From positions 6,200,381 through 6,264,380 of the forward strand of contig JABAKD010000011.1 in assembly GCA_012845835.1 (NCBI GenBank): a stretch of DNA of 64,000 nucleotides, given 5' to 3'. Below the pieces are notes generated by a model. The model was not told where the DNA came from, searched no databases, and saw nothing but the letters and a program-made list of their open reading frames with translations. This document shows, piece after piece, positions 31,891 to 41,815 of the stretch. The translations under genes and the position numbers were made by a program. The stretch is from Undaria pinnatifida. Lineage: Eukaryota > Sar > Phaeophyceae > Laminariales > Alariaceae. The stretch's first letter is position 1. Every line of letters starts with the position of its first letter.

Positions 31891-33515
31891 CTTCCCCTCA
31901 CGCCCCCTTCCCCCCTTCCCCCCTCCCCCCCTCCCCCCTCCCCCCTCCCCCATCCCCCCCTCCCGCCCTCCCCCCTCCCCCCCTCCCCCCTCCCCCTTCC
32001 CCCCCTCCCCCCGACCGCTTAGAGATGCCGACGGTGGATGTCGCTGCCGCAGCCTTTACTCGTCGCTCTGCAGCATTGCGTATCTCCGTTTCATGCCAAT
32101 TCCGAATGAACAACTCGGCTCCCTCCTCTACCCGTCGAAACCATCTGCCGGCCTTCTGAGCAGCCTTTCGCCACCCTTCGAATTTTATTCCAAAGACTGA
32201 CATATCCTCCTTCAGATGAGCCATCCAGTCCTTCTCTTGCCCCCCTGAGTAGCCCTTACCCCCAACAAACTCCCCAAACATCACCCTCTGTGGCAGACGC
32301 TCCTCCCCCATACGTGCTACGAATCCCGCAAACAATGTTCTCCGTTTGCGCACTATCGCCTCTATGCTCTCGGAAGCTGTCTTGGCAAGCGCGTCGGCGT
32401 ACGATAGGGTGTGGTCGTCGCGCTTCCGTTTCCGTCATTCGAGGCATCGGAGGAGCATGGAGTGGTGAACCCGTCGTAGCCTATCATAGTCAGGCTTGTT
32501 CGGGCTCCACGTCATGCAACCGTAAGCGCACACCCGGGCGATCATAGATTTCCATCTTGTACCGCTGGAAGCACGCCCAGGCCCTCTGAAGACGCCGCGT
32601 TATTTCAATGGTAATGTCTCTGTCTGCGGTGATAGCCCCGCCCAAGTACACAAACTCGACTGTTTGTTTGTATACCTGGCCGGCTGCATTGATTGTGAAC
32701 GACACCTTTCCCCCGCCTTTGGCTTGCAGGCACATAATCTCTGTTTTCGGCTCGGAGACCGTGAGCCCGAACGACGAGCACGCAGTCACGATCACCGTCA
32801 TCATCCTCTCCAGCCCTTCTGATTATCGCGATACGATGACCGCATCGTCCGCGTACAGCATACCCCACAATCTCTGCACCTCCTCCCCCTCCTTCCCCCT
32901 CCGCCCGTCGCCTTTGGCTGTGCGTGAAGTGCCCTTCTTTTCGCCTTTCTCCTTTCGTTGGAGCTGCACCATGTTGTCCGTGATGGCTGCATCAGCGAGG
33001 AAGCGTTTCTCGGCCACACACAGAACCGCCGTGAAAAACATGTTGAACAGCAGTGACGCGAGCACGCGTCCTTGCCTGAGACCTTGCCCCACGTCGAACG
33101 TATCCGAGCACTTTCCATCTTCCAGCCGCACGCATGCTTGCATACCGTCGTGGAATTGGCGGATGACGGCGAGCATTCTCGGTGGCACGCCAAAACGAGC
33201 AAGGACATCCCACAGAAGGGTGCGGTCGTCGGAGTCATATGCTTTGGTGAGGTCGATAAAGCACAGGTACAAGGGGGTGTCCTCCTTCCGCGCCAGTTCC
33301 TGCAGTCGTCGTACTACGAAAATCATGTCAACCGTCGAGCGTTGGCGTCTGAACCCACACTGTTCCTCCGGCATAATGTTCTCGCGTTCGCAATAGTCAC
33401 TCAGGCAACCCGCGATGACTTTGAGGAGTACTTTGCCGGCGTGAGCCACGAGGGAGGTGCCACGATAATTGCCACGCTCAGTTCTATCATGCCATGACAC
33501 CAAAATGAATGTCAT
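31890..33515 (-). pseudogene. LINE (non-LTR retrotransposon) reverse transcriptase, 5'-truncated and frameshifted
   Basis: Minus strand: [40 protein letters not shown], motif [32 protein letters not shown] (motif B) and motif [14 protein letters not shown] stop near 32823 and a shift follow. Then thumb-like sequence FGLTVSEPKTEIMCLQ, VEFVYLGGAITADRDITIEI and RRLQRAWACFQRYKMEIYDR. Another shift and an in-frame stop precede the C-terminus, which includes RKRRTLFAGFVARMGEERLP and GWRKAAQKAGRWFRRVEEGA. A Lys/Gly/Glu-rich linker ([18 protein letters not shown]) separates motifs B and C. No endonuclease or 5' part is present. The C-rich 31890-32015 (plus strand) is the G-rich 3' end. Confidence 0.9.
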
Positions 33516-33530
33516 CCCGTATCATCCCGT

Positions 33531-33832
33531 CCTTTTTTTTTTCTTACACTTCTACTTTCCAGCTTCTGGACAAGCCGTGGACACAGGTGCCGTCCCTTCT
33601 TCCCCCCGGTTCTTGCCTTCAATTTTTTTCGCGCATAGAGTTCAGCAATCGCACTGCTCGTCGATTTTTCATCGAGTGTTACTAACTCACGCTCTCGCGC
33701 TCTCCGCAAGTCAATTTGTGCACGAGAAAAAGTCCGAACGATTTAATACGAGTATGCACTCGGCGGGGCTCGAACTCACGAAACTGACCTATACCAGGCT
33801 CGAGGATAACCTGATACGCCACGGGGCCGACC
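33531..33832 (-). mobile_element. Family C SINE, full length
   Basis: tRNA-like head at 33832-33760, T-run (A-tail) at 33533-33543. It abuts the truncated LINE start by about 15 bases, in the same orientation. Confidence 0.8.
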
Positions 33833-34180
33833 GGTCATATCTTATCATGAGCAAAGGAAAGATGTGAATACCCTTTCGTTCCGGCGGCGAGCTGCGTACC
33901 CGCATGCCTGGTGCCATGCAGTATACCAGCACAAGAAGCAGATCATCATGCATGCCATAGACCACATATAATCCTTCGATACGGGGTTCGTACCACAAAT
34001 CAATGCAAGGAAGATTACCGATCACCCCTGATACGAGGTCAGGAATTTGTTTGTTGTTGTTGCCTTGCCGCATCACAGGATATCGCATCACATACTACAC
34101 ACACCGAGGGCAGAAGACTTGCACTCCGTCCTGACGCCATCATCCCTCGCTCTTCTCGTAGACAACGATTCCAATTTAGG

Positions 34181-34285
34181 TTTTTTTTCCCCATCCGCCG
34201 GAGAATAACAAAAAAAAACAGAGCTTTATTTTTCCCCATCCGCCGGAGGATGAAAAAAAAGAAGAAAAAAAAAAAAAAAAACGAT
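34181..34285 (+). mobile_element. Family D 3'-end fragments (two)
   Basis: CCCCATCCGCCGGAGAATA at about 34190, and GAGCTTTATTTTTCCCCATC..GGAGGATG with A-tail at 34223-34281. Confidence 0.6.
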
Positions 34286-34399
34286 TCCAATTCAAAACAA
34301 ATACCAGAGTCGACACCAAAGTCAATATCGTCTAGCTGCTGTCGTCACGCCCCCCCCCCCCCCCACACACACACACCAGGAATGAGCGCAATTAACTAA

Positions 34400-34620
34400 A
34401 TCCCTGGGAAGCAATTGCGCAGGTTCCATGATCAGTCGAGCTGGAAACGGAACCGCCATGCCACACGATCTGCCACGCCCTTCTTGGTTTTGTCGACAGC
34501 CGTATCAGAGGACGGCTGTCCTCACTCAGTAGATCTCTGGATATACCGTACAACGGTTTGAGACAGATCTGCACGATCGAGAGTCCACCTGGTAGATCTT
34601 CCAGAAGACCTAACAATCAA
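34400..34620. repeat. Family J fragment
   Basis: CCCTGGGAAGCAATTGCGCA, CGATCTGCCACGCCCTTC and AGATCTGCACGATCGAGAG. A related piece lies at 41560-41620. Confidence 0.45.
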
Positions 34621-34624
34621 TGTG

Positions 34625-34784
34625 TGGCCGCCCGGATCTCGAAGGGTGGTTTTCGCGCTCTCTCATTGGCCGAGGGCTACAGTACGTGGTGGTCCGCAGA
34701 TCAGAATAACAAATAAATTTCCAATAGCGGCGCAGCCGCGGTTTCTCGCCCATTTAAAAAAATGGACCGTTTTGGATCCGGGTT
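34625..34784 (+). repeat. Family N flank of the telomere-like array
   Basis: GTGGTCCGCAGATCAGAATA, AGCGGCGCAGCCGCGGTTTC and GGATCCGGGTTGTGGGGTT. Matches 21980-22110, where no array follows. A piece with TGTGGTCCGCAGTACGAAAT lies on the other side at about 35480. Confidence 0.55.
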
Positions 34785-35312
34785 GTGGGGTTGGGGTCAG
34801 GGTTAGGGTTAGGGTCAGGGTTAGGGTTAGGGTTAGGGTTGGGGTCAGGGTTAGGGTTAAGGTTGGGGTCAGGGTTAGGGTTAGGGTTAGGGTCAGGGTT
34901 AGGGTTAGGGTTGGGGTCAGGGTTAGGGTTAGGGTTGGGGTCAGGGTTAGGGTTAAGGTTGGGTGTCAGGGTTAGGGTTAGGGTTGGGGTCAGGGTTAGG
35001 GTTAGGGTTGGGGTCAGGGTTAGAGTTAGGGTTGGGGTCAGGGTTAGGGTTAGGGTTGGGGTCAGGGTTAGGGTTAGGGTTAGGGTTGGGGTCAGGGTTA
35101 GGGTTGGGGTTGGGGTCAGGGTTAGGGTTAGGGTTGGGGTCAGGGTTAGGGTTAGGGTTAGGGTTGGGGTCAGGGTTAGGGTTGGGGTTGGGGTCAGGGT
35201 TAGGGTTAGGGTTGGGGTCAGGGTTAGGGTTAGGGTTAGGGTTGGGGTCAGGGTTAGGGTTGGGGTTGGGGTCAGGGTTAGGGTTAGGGCTGGGGTTAGG
35301 GCTAAGGGGGTG
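34785..35312 (+). repeat. Interstitial telomere-like array (TTAGGG/TCAGGG/TTGGGG)
   Basis: About 88 six-base units on the plus strand. Variants are ordered, not random: GGGGTCAGGG begins a higher-order unit of three to five repeats (TCAGGG, TTAGGG one to three times, TTGGGG) that repeats about 20 times. No stop in the unit, so long VRVRVG/GLGLGS frames arise. The order of variants shows amplification of a compound unit rather than direct telomerase addition. Confidence 0.9.
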
Positions 35313-35745
35313 GGCTGGGTCTACGCCCCTACGTACCTCTATCCGACCAGGAAGTAGCGCTTTCTGCTCGGGAAACGCGAACAGCCCACCGCCCCAAAGA
35401 TCCGGGCGGCCGACTTGTTATGTGAGCCCAGATCTTCCGGGGGTCTTTTTTTTTCTTTTTTCTTCTTTTTTTTAGTGACAAATTGTGGTCCGCAGTACGA
35501 AATCGCAGATTTTCCTCGATTTTTTTTTTTGTCGTTCGATGCGAAAAGCGCCGCCACCATTTTGCAGCACAGAGTGCATTCGGATGCACGAGAATAAAGA
35601 TTTCATTTTTTTTTTTTCTCGCCATTATTGGCCGGGAGACAAATTGAGATCCCCGCCCGTTTTTGGACCCGTTTGGCTCCATGTTGAATTAGGGTTAGGA
35701 GTGAGGTTGGCCTGGGCCTGACCTTCCTTGACCTTCCTCACCCGC
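35313..35745. other. No gene seen
   Basis: T-runs and family N-like fragments (TTGTGGTCCGCAGTACG, GGCCGGGAGACAAATTGAGA). Some TTAGGG-like remnants near 35690. Confidence 0.45.
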
Positions 35746-35746
35746 A

Positions 35747-35837
35747 TTAACCCCTTTAGAGCCCTAAAACCCCTCCCAAGGTACCAATTCCGAATAATTT
35801 TGTCCCAAAAACGGGTTTCCACCTGTAACGGCGTTGA
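35747..35837 (-). mobile_element. Family A MITE
   Basis: Reversed copy: TTAACCCCTTTAGAGCCCT start and AACGGGTTTCCACCTGTAAC end; the right flank is TTGA. Confidence 0.7.
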
Positions 35838-35879
35838 ATACCGGGGTGATCAGTCCGATCCCTGGAAGATCTGTCTTAT

Positions 35880-36245
35880 CCCGTTGTAAAGAGTACAGAG
35901 GGCTCGCTTCTCCCCTCCCCCCCCCCCCACCCCCCCCTTTCTCCTTTCCCCCCCCTCCTCGCCTCCTCTCCCGCCCTTCGCCTTTCCCCTTGTCGCCACT
36001 GTGTTGGTTCTCTCTGATGCGTGACGTAGCCCAATTGTCATGGTCACAACTCATGATAGTAACACATCTCCTCTCCCCCTCCTCCTCGCACCGTCTCACC
36101 ATGAAACGGTCGACCGCCTCGATGACCCCCCCCCCCCCCCCCAGTACAACTTGCCCATCTTTTTGGCCACTGTGGGATACAACACCTTCCGTCCACAAAA
36201 CCAAAGACAAACGTACCATGTCTTGTTTGTATGCAGACCGGAAGG
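35880..36245 (-). pseudogene. LINE ORF2 C-terminal remnant
   Basis: Minus strand LVLWTEGVVSHSGQKDGQVV and IEAVDRFMVRRCEEEGERR match GTALWPTAAKKVGKWYRGVL / LEAAKRFMGRWHEDEAKLS of the 16.4-kb LINE family, with a poly(G) insertion between. The G-rich tail (35915-36090, C-rich on plus) resembles the tail of the 16.7-kb copy. Confidence 0.6.
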
Positions 36246-36384
36246 AGGATGTTGGTGGTGTTTGTTGGTGTTCTTGCTTGTGCTGAATGTTGGTGCTCTT
36301 GCTTGAATGATACTGTGGTCTTGCTTGAATTATACTGTGGTCTTGGGAAGTGTCGGCCCCGATTTTATCCGTCGGTGGCGGGAG

Positions 36385-36680
36385 GGGCGTACTCAGCTTA
36401 TGCGTGGCCGTAGTCGTGTGACCATAGACCCTCGCATCCCTACTCTGCCGGGACGGAGCACGTCAGGTTTTCACCAGCCAGGCAGACATTGCTTGCACCA
36501 AGCGCGAAGCGCCGTGAGGTGTTCGGCGAGTCGCATGAGGGGTGAACTGCATCCTTCCAAGAACCGCTCGTAAGACGGAGGGGGGGGGAAGGTTGCACAA
36601 CGGTCGAAAAGCGCTGTTGTTGTTTCGCGCCTCGCGCTCATGCGACGAGAGCGCGGCAAGAGCGGGTCAAACACAGCCCA
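36385..36680 (-). pseudogene. Family K repeat with conserved C-terminal coding segment
   Basis: Minus strand reads YERFLEGCSSPLMRLAEHLT followed by ALRAWCKQCLPGW and a stop region, then a conserved 3' segment (GGATGCGAGGGTC region, TACGGCCACGCATAAGCTGA). The 58.5-kb copy keeps the same peptide (RFLVGCSSP..MRLAEHLTA, LRAWCKQCLPGR, stop), so this is the 3' end of a protein-coding transposable element. Cys/His spacing suggests metal binding; family unknown. Confidence 0.55.
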
Positions 36681-36759
36681 ATCCCGGAATCTGCTTCGAC
36701 GAGACGCGAAACCTGACGCCCTTGTCCTTCTGTGCCCCCATCGCCCCGCCTGCGCCCGC

Positions 36760-37046
36760 GACGCGTGCTACCATAGAGGTTTTCACTTTTCGTCTGACAT
36801 TTTTTCTGAATGACGGGGCTCCTTAACCCAAAATCGTCGGAAAATAAATAAATAATAGGCCGATTTTCTTTTTCAATGACTCTTGTCGTGTACCTAAGCC
36901 ATACGGTATTTTTTCATCCGGGATCATAGCAGTTTACTTTTTGTCTCCCTGAAATCGATTTTTGCCTTTGAGGGGTCTTAAGCTCCCAAATTGAGGGGTA
37001 GTATTAAAAAAAAAGGTGCTGCAGAACCTCTATCGTTGTATGCGTC
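36760..37046 (+). mobile_element. Family B MITE, complete
   Basis: Ends are inverted: GACGCGTGCTACCATAGAGG at left, and the reverse of GACGCATACAACGATAGAGG at right. The interior has GACGGGGCTCCTTAACCCAA and a TTTTTCATCCGG block. 287 bp. GC-rich DNA on both sides suggests insertion into a GC-rich (formerly coding?) region. Confidence 0.75.
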
Positions 37047-37400
37047 CCGCCATAAATCGCCGCAGCGACGCGCAGTGACGCGAAGCTGAGCTCTTGCAGG
37101 TGAGCGGAGGATATCCGAACCCCTCTGCTTTCAAGTAAACGCGAAATGTGCACCGCGGTCTGTCGCGCGCTTTCGGCGCTATTGCCGCGACGACTGCGGG
37201 CCGGCGCGCGTTCTTTTCCCCATGTCTCCACCCCCCTGACCCATGGCGAAGCCCGGGGCCGGATTATCCCAGGACAGCGCTTCCGAAAAGTTGACATACA
37301 ACCACCCAATCTCTTTATCGACCTGGTGCCACCTGTGCTCGGGGCGAGGCTAGCGGAAGAGGTCAGCGTTGTGGGTGTAGCGGCCCGAAAATGATACAGC
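37047..37400. other. GC-rich segment open on both strands
   Basis: Plus frame 37146-37394 (GQRFRKVDIQPPNLFIDLVP, then AEEVSVVGVAARK and stop) and an antisense frame (HISRLLESRGVRISSAHLQE) are both uninterrupted. Composition is exon-like but no family is recognised and no splice signals stand out. Confidence 0.3.
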
Positions 37401-37507
37401 TGTACGCCGTAGTACAGGACGGCTAGGGTTGACCGCTCACCCGCTCAGTAGAGCTCATCACTTATTCGGGAAGCCCGTTCATTGGTCAGCTACTGGTATG
37501 TATACAT

Positions 37508-37725
37508 TCGTGGGGACTGGAGTTTTTCTTGCGCACAAATTGACTTGCGGAAAGCGCGAAAGCGTGAGTTAGCAACACTCGACGAAAAATCGACGAGCAG
37601 TGGGATTTCTGAACCCTATACGCGATAAAAATGGAAGGCAAGAACCGGGGGGGGGAAGGGACGACACCTGTGACCACGGCTTGTCCAGAAGCTGGAAAGT
37701 AGAAGTATGAAAAAAAAAAAAAAAA
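37508..37725 (+). mobile_element. Family C SINE, 5'-truncated
   Basis: Begins in the body (TTTTTCTTGCGCACAAATTG), lacking the tRNA head; ends GTCCAGAAGCTGGAAAGTAG and a 15-A tail. Confidence 0.75.
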
Positions 37726-38104
37726 TGTCGGCATTTTTTCATCGGTCAACACACTGACACACACTAATTTGCACTTGGCACTTGGCGCCCTGATCCCACC
37801 CAGATCTGATCCCACCCGGATCTGAGCCCTCCAAACTGCCCCCGGGCATATACATAACGCCAGTAGGGCTCACAAAGAAACCCTGATTCCATTCTGACCC
37901 AAAGGTGAAGGTCGGCAGCAGCAAATCAAGGGTCGGCCACATTACCTACTTGAGAATTTCTCGAGAATACAGGGGTTACCCCGGTTCAAAACCGCCGCAT
38001 GACACGCGGATTTTGCCCGCTAATATATATTTTCCGCTCCTTGTCTCAGATTGGGTATCATCCAGACTTTAGTAGTATGGGCGCCACATGGCGTCACAAG
38101 CCGA
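37726..38104. other. No gene seen
   Basis: Short direct repeat GATCCCACCC(A/G)GATCTGA at 37792-37825. Otherwise unassigned. Confidence 0.4.
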
Positions 38105-38201
38105 TTGACCCGTGTAGAGCGCTAAAACCCCTTTCCTATGCTAATGCCAAGTACTTTGTCGGAAAAAGTAAAACGGGTTTCCAGTTGTAAAAAGGGGTTA
38201 A
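38105..38201 (-). mobile_element. Family A MITE, diverged
   Basis: Reversed; right end AAAAGGGGTTAA, left end TTGACCCGTGTAGAGC. Confidence 0.65.
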
Positions 38202-38233
38202 TTAAGCGCCAGATGTTATTATCTAGGGGGATT

Positions 38234-38325
38234 TTAACGCCTTCACAACTGGAAACCCGTTCTTGGGAAAAAATACTTGGAACTAGTACGTATAGTAAGG
38301 GGTTTTGGGGCTCTAAAGGGGTTAA
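38234..38325 (+). mobile_element. Family A MITE
   Basis: TTAA at 38234-38237 and 38322-38325. Together with the preceding reversed copy it forms a head-to-head pair 32 bp apart. Confidence 0.75.
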
Positions 38326-38503
38326 ACCGGGGTGCCCACTACTAGTTGTACGTGATAAGATGGATGCCCTTCAGCTATTGCCGGGGAGCATGCGGTTCAA
38401 CGGTGTCCGGTGGGGTGGGGTGCCATCGTTGGATTTTGGGTTCAAAACGGAGCCGAGTTGTACGCTTTCACGGGACGATTTCACGCGTGGGACAGATCAG
38501 CTC

Positions 38504-38855
38504 CCATATTATCATAATATTTTGTCCTGCAGGGCAGATAGATCCCTGGTCTGCGGTATGATCTGCATGGCCTATAGATCACGTCGAACGGTAAGAGACG
38601 GATGATCTGAATTGTCTTCTATTAATCGAACGTGTTTTCTGGATTTTGATTTTGTGCTGCACAGATCTGAATGGTCTGGCCATATTATCATAATATTTTG
38701 TCCTGCAGGGCAGATAGATCCCTGGTCTGCGGTATGATCTGCATGGCCTATAGATCACGTCGAACGGTAAGAGACGGATGATCTGAATTGTCTTCTATTA
38801 ATCGAACGTGTTTTCTGGATTTTGATTTTGTGCTGCACAGATCTGAATGGTCTGG
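38504..38855 (+). repeat. Identical 176-bp tandem duplication
   Basis: 38504-38679 and 38680-38855 match base for base as far as I can read. The unit starts CCATATTATCATAATATTTT and ends CAGATCTGAATGGTCTGG. Related diverged sequence continues to about 39055 (CAGATCTGAATGGTCTAGC). Confidence 0.9.
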
Positions 38856-39055
38856 CACAGGTTTCCTGGGTTTGATTTGTACCACACAGATTCTGCACAG
38901 CGTATCATGGCAACACGTATAGGGTCGACAGTAGATGGTGTATTGATATATGATCTTTCATGATCGATATGATTTGTGCTTCACAGATCTGAATGGTCTA
39001 GCACGTGTTTCCTGGATTTGATTTGTGCTGCACAGATCCTGCACAGCGTATCATA

Positions 39056-39190
39056 ACAACACATACATGATCTATATTATCTGTATGATCTGTATGATCT
39101 ATATTATCTGTATGATCTATATAATCTATATGGTCTATATGATCTACAAGATCTAGATGATCTAGATGATCTAGATCGTGATCTGTCGAT
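39056..39190 (+). repeat. GATCTATAT array
   Basis: About a dozen degenerate 9-10-bp ATCTGTATG/GATCTATAT units, the same type as at 20.7 and 7.9 kb. Confidence 0.7.
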
Positions 39191-39211
39191 CGATGCGTGT
39201 GGGCGATTTCT

Positions 39212-39540
39212 GACGCGTGCTACGACAGAGGTAGCACTTTTTGGATAAAAACCGTTTTCTAAACGACGGGGCTCCTTAACCCCTTAAGAGCCCCCCGAAT
39301 CCCTCCCTATACTAAATTCAAGTAATTAGGGTTTCCAGTTGTAAAAGTGTTATCTCAAAAAATCGTTGGAAGTGTAATTTCTTTTACCGCAATAATTTTT
39401 TTTCTATGCCCATTCCATTGGGGGGGTCTGTTTGCACATTGCGTTGCACAGCAGAGTCAGTTTACCCAAGAACGGTTGTTGGGCGAGAACGTGTATCATA
39501 CGTGAAAAAACGGCGCACCTCTGCCGTCGCAGCGTGCATC
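39212..39540 (+). mobile_element. Family B MITE with nested family A
   Basis: Left end GACGCGTGCTACGACAGAGG; right end CTCTGCCGTCGCAGCGTGC. The internal GGGGCTCCTTAA is interrupted at 39276 by a reversed, slightly deleted family A copy (to about 39352), after which AAAAAATCGTTGGAA continues family B. Confidence 0.7.
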
Positions 39541-39640
39541 TTGTGTTAATACTCATCTTCCATTAATACTCATCTTTCTTCATAGTTGTTGCTGCTGCTG
39601 CTGTTGTTGTTGTCGTCGTCATCGCCGTGACGATGGGCGA
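39541..39640. repeat. GTTGCT/GTCGTC trinucleotide tract
   Basis: TGTTGCTGCTGCTGCTGTTG..GTCGTCGTC, next to a doubled TTAATACTCATCTT. Confidence 0.6.
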
Positions 39641-39870
39641 TGCTTCATGCTGGCGGGAATAATCGATTGTCGGCGTGGGATAAGGGGGCGCAGTTCGATG
39701 CGAGTTGACTAGGGAAGAAAATGCTGAATTGTTCTCGCGATGAAAATGAAGGCGCGTACCGTAGTGGGGAGGGGGGGGGGCAGGGCCTGCTATGTGACCC
39801 CGGATGTGACGTACTACTCGGAGGGAGGGCGAGAGAGAGTGCGAGGATAATATATGAGATGAAGCAAAAA
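39640..39870 (-). repeat. Family H repeat
   Basis: Reverse landmarks: TTCGATGCGAGTTGACTAGG, TCTCGCGATGA, GGCGCGTACCGTAGTGGG, TGACCCCGGATGTGA and GGAGGGAGGGCG. Confidence 0.6.
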
Positions 39871-40640
39871 AAAGAAGAAAAAAAAGGGTCATAATATATA
39901 GTGGGCCCTGCCGGCTGCTACTTGGGGAAGTTGTCCTGTTGACCCTGGCAGCTAACAGGAGAGTGCGTGAAATGACCTACTTCGAAGTATGTCCTCCAAG
40001 AGGAATATACACACACCTGTAAAAAAGTGTAGACCACTCAATCGTCGAGCTCACCGTCTGCCCCATGCCACGGGTAGGGGCGAAGCGGAATTTTCTGAGA
40101 GCTCGTAGCACGCCGAGATGCTCAATATCTCACCCAAAACATGGCTGACTACGAAGAATGCATTCTCTCGCTCAATCCGACCAGCACTTCTTGTATGTTC
40201 TCTGCGCCACAGCAGTAGTAGTAGCAGTCCTAAAAACACAAATAGTTTTTTTGTTTCGTTTTTTTCAAGATCCTCCTTGAGATCCGGGCAAAAAAAGCTT
40301 GTAAGCTCCTGACACTGTCGTTAGTTTTTGTCCATCTGCGAAACGCTGAGTTGGGGTAGACCTCGCCCCTTCGGTTAAGTCAACACCGCGGGCTTGCCAG
40401 CCATCTTCGGCCGAAACCTGTAAGGTTTGCCCGAGAAGGTGAGATAGCCAGCACCCAGGAAATCGACAGCTCAGCTCTTTTTTTTCAGTATACTCGTAAG
40501 ATTGTTCGAATATAACCGGCAGTTCCTTACCAGAAGAATGTGATGCAAGAAGATCGGAAATGAGAAGGAAAGGCTGCATGCAATTGCCAGAGGAACACCA
40601 TACCGCCGTGTAGCACGGAAGAAAGCACGCCCCCCTTAGA
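39871..40640. other. No gene seen
   Basis: Unassigned. A CAGCAGTAGTAGTAGCAG run at 40210. No repeat family recognised. Confidence 0.4.
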
Positions 40641-40761
40641 TAAATAGCACACACCCCTACATGAGCACACCCGGTAATATATTGTTTGTTTCGTTTTTCG
40701 ACCATCACTTTTTCACCGGAGGTACGTTGAATACCACACCCCCTACGGGGAACGCCTGAAA

Positions 40762-41025
40762 ATAGTACCAAACTTCAAAATTATCACACCGTCTGGTGGA
40801 TACCATTCGCCCGCAACGTGCACCGGTTTGGACACCAGCATGGAGGCCACAGCTGTGCCCCATCACAGTGATCCGAACGAGTCTGCGGCCCCAACCCCAC
40901 CGGTACCTGCTGCTGCCGCGCCTCGAGCGACGATCGCGTCATTTTTCTCCGGGATCAGCCCGCTTACCGGTACCGGTGCTGGTGCTACCGATGCCCCGTT
41001 CACACTCCTTAGCAATCGTCAATAA
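40762..41025 (+). CDS. Uncharacterised small ORF or terminal exon
   Basis: Open from 40762 to a TAA at 41023-41025, with the only ATG at 40840. The product from that ATG is 61 residues: MEATAVPHHSDPNESAAPTP, a Pro/Ala stretch, then TIASFFSGISPLTGTGAGA and FTLLSNRQ. Composition is GC-rich and exon-like. Sequences related to the perfect-TIR MITE (CACACCCGGTRATRATAT) flank it at about 40650-40690 and 41085-41190, so it could be cargo of a larger element. No homology recognised. Confidence 0.35.
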   Translation: MVPNFKIITPSGGYHSPATCTGLDTSMEATAVPHHSDPNESAAPTPPVPAAAAPRATIASFFSGISPLTGTGAGATDAPFTLLSNRQ

Positions 41026-41084
41026 CGTTAGCACACCCCCTAGCTGCGGGGCTACCGTGCATGGTTGCTATCACCGGGGACACG

Positions 41085-41190
41085 TTAGATACCACACACC
41101 CCCACAACAGCACACCCGGTGATGATATTTCTAAACGCCACATTGTTATCACCGAGGAGGTGTGCTTTTTTCCGTGTTTATACGGTACGC
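41085..41190. mobile_element. Relative of the 1946-2170 MITE
   Basis: GATACCACAC..CCCCCACAA..CACACCCGGTGATGATAT, then TATCACCGAGGAGGTGTGC. The terminal 27-bp repeats are not conserved. Confidence 0.5.
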
Positions 41191-41640
41191 GCTGAAGAGG
41201 AACAGATACCTGTTGCACGGGCAAAACAACACGAAAAAGATAACCGCTGTTGTTGCAGAGACAAAACGACACGAAGATGATAACTGCTGTTTTACGGACG
41301 AGAACAACACGAAGAGGAGGAAGAAGATACCGGCATAAGGCATAATGAGGCATAATAAGGCATAATAAGGCCGTTGGGGAGGGATATAAGGGAGCAAACA
41401 AGAAAGAAATTAAGAAAAAAAAGAAGAAGGACGGCAGCAAGTCATTACTGTCGCCTTTGCGCTCCCCCCATTAAACAAAACGAAAAGCAACAAACAAAGC
41501 AGAAACTATCACTCGCTGTAGAGGGTTCAGGGCTATAGCACACGCTCAACTTAATTAGTCGGACTGGTACGGCGCCACACGATCTGCCACTTCGTTTCTG
41601 CTTTCATCTACAGCTGTATCAGTACGGTTCGTGTGTGTCT
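41191..41640. other. No gene; small repeats
   Basis: The GATACCTGTTGCACGGGCAA / AAACGACACGAAGATGATAA / GAACAACACGAAGAGGAG motif is repeated three times with decay; GGCATAATAA repeats at 41335-41370. Confidence 0.45.
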
Positions 41641-41644
41641 TCTT

Positions 41645-41815
41645 CGTTCCACCCATCTACATCTAGCACAACCAGTCTCCGTGCTAATGCCTCCTAGAGA
41701 GACCGTTTGGGGCACAAACTACATACACAACGAGAACAGGGATAACACATTGCAAATACGGCAAGGTGATCTGGCCATGCAATGCCAACCGCAATGAAAC
41801 CGGCGGGTGGTGGTA
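41645..41815 (+). mobile_element. Family E SINE-like element
   Basis: ATCTAGCACAACCAGTCTCC, CTAGAGAGACC, GCAAATACGGCAAGGTGATC and GGCCATGCAATGCCAACCGC; the tail is missing. Confidence 0.65.

Noticed and set aside
34622-35475. Long VRVRVG and GLGLGS frames
   Set aside because: They arise because the telomere-like hexamers contain no stop codon.
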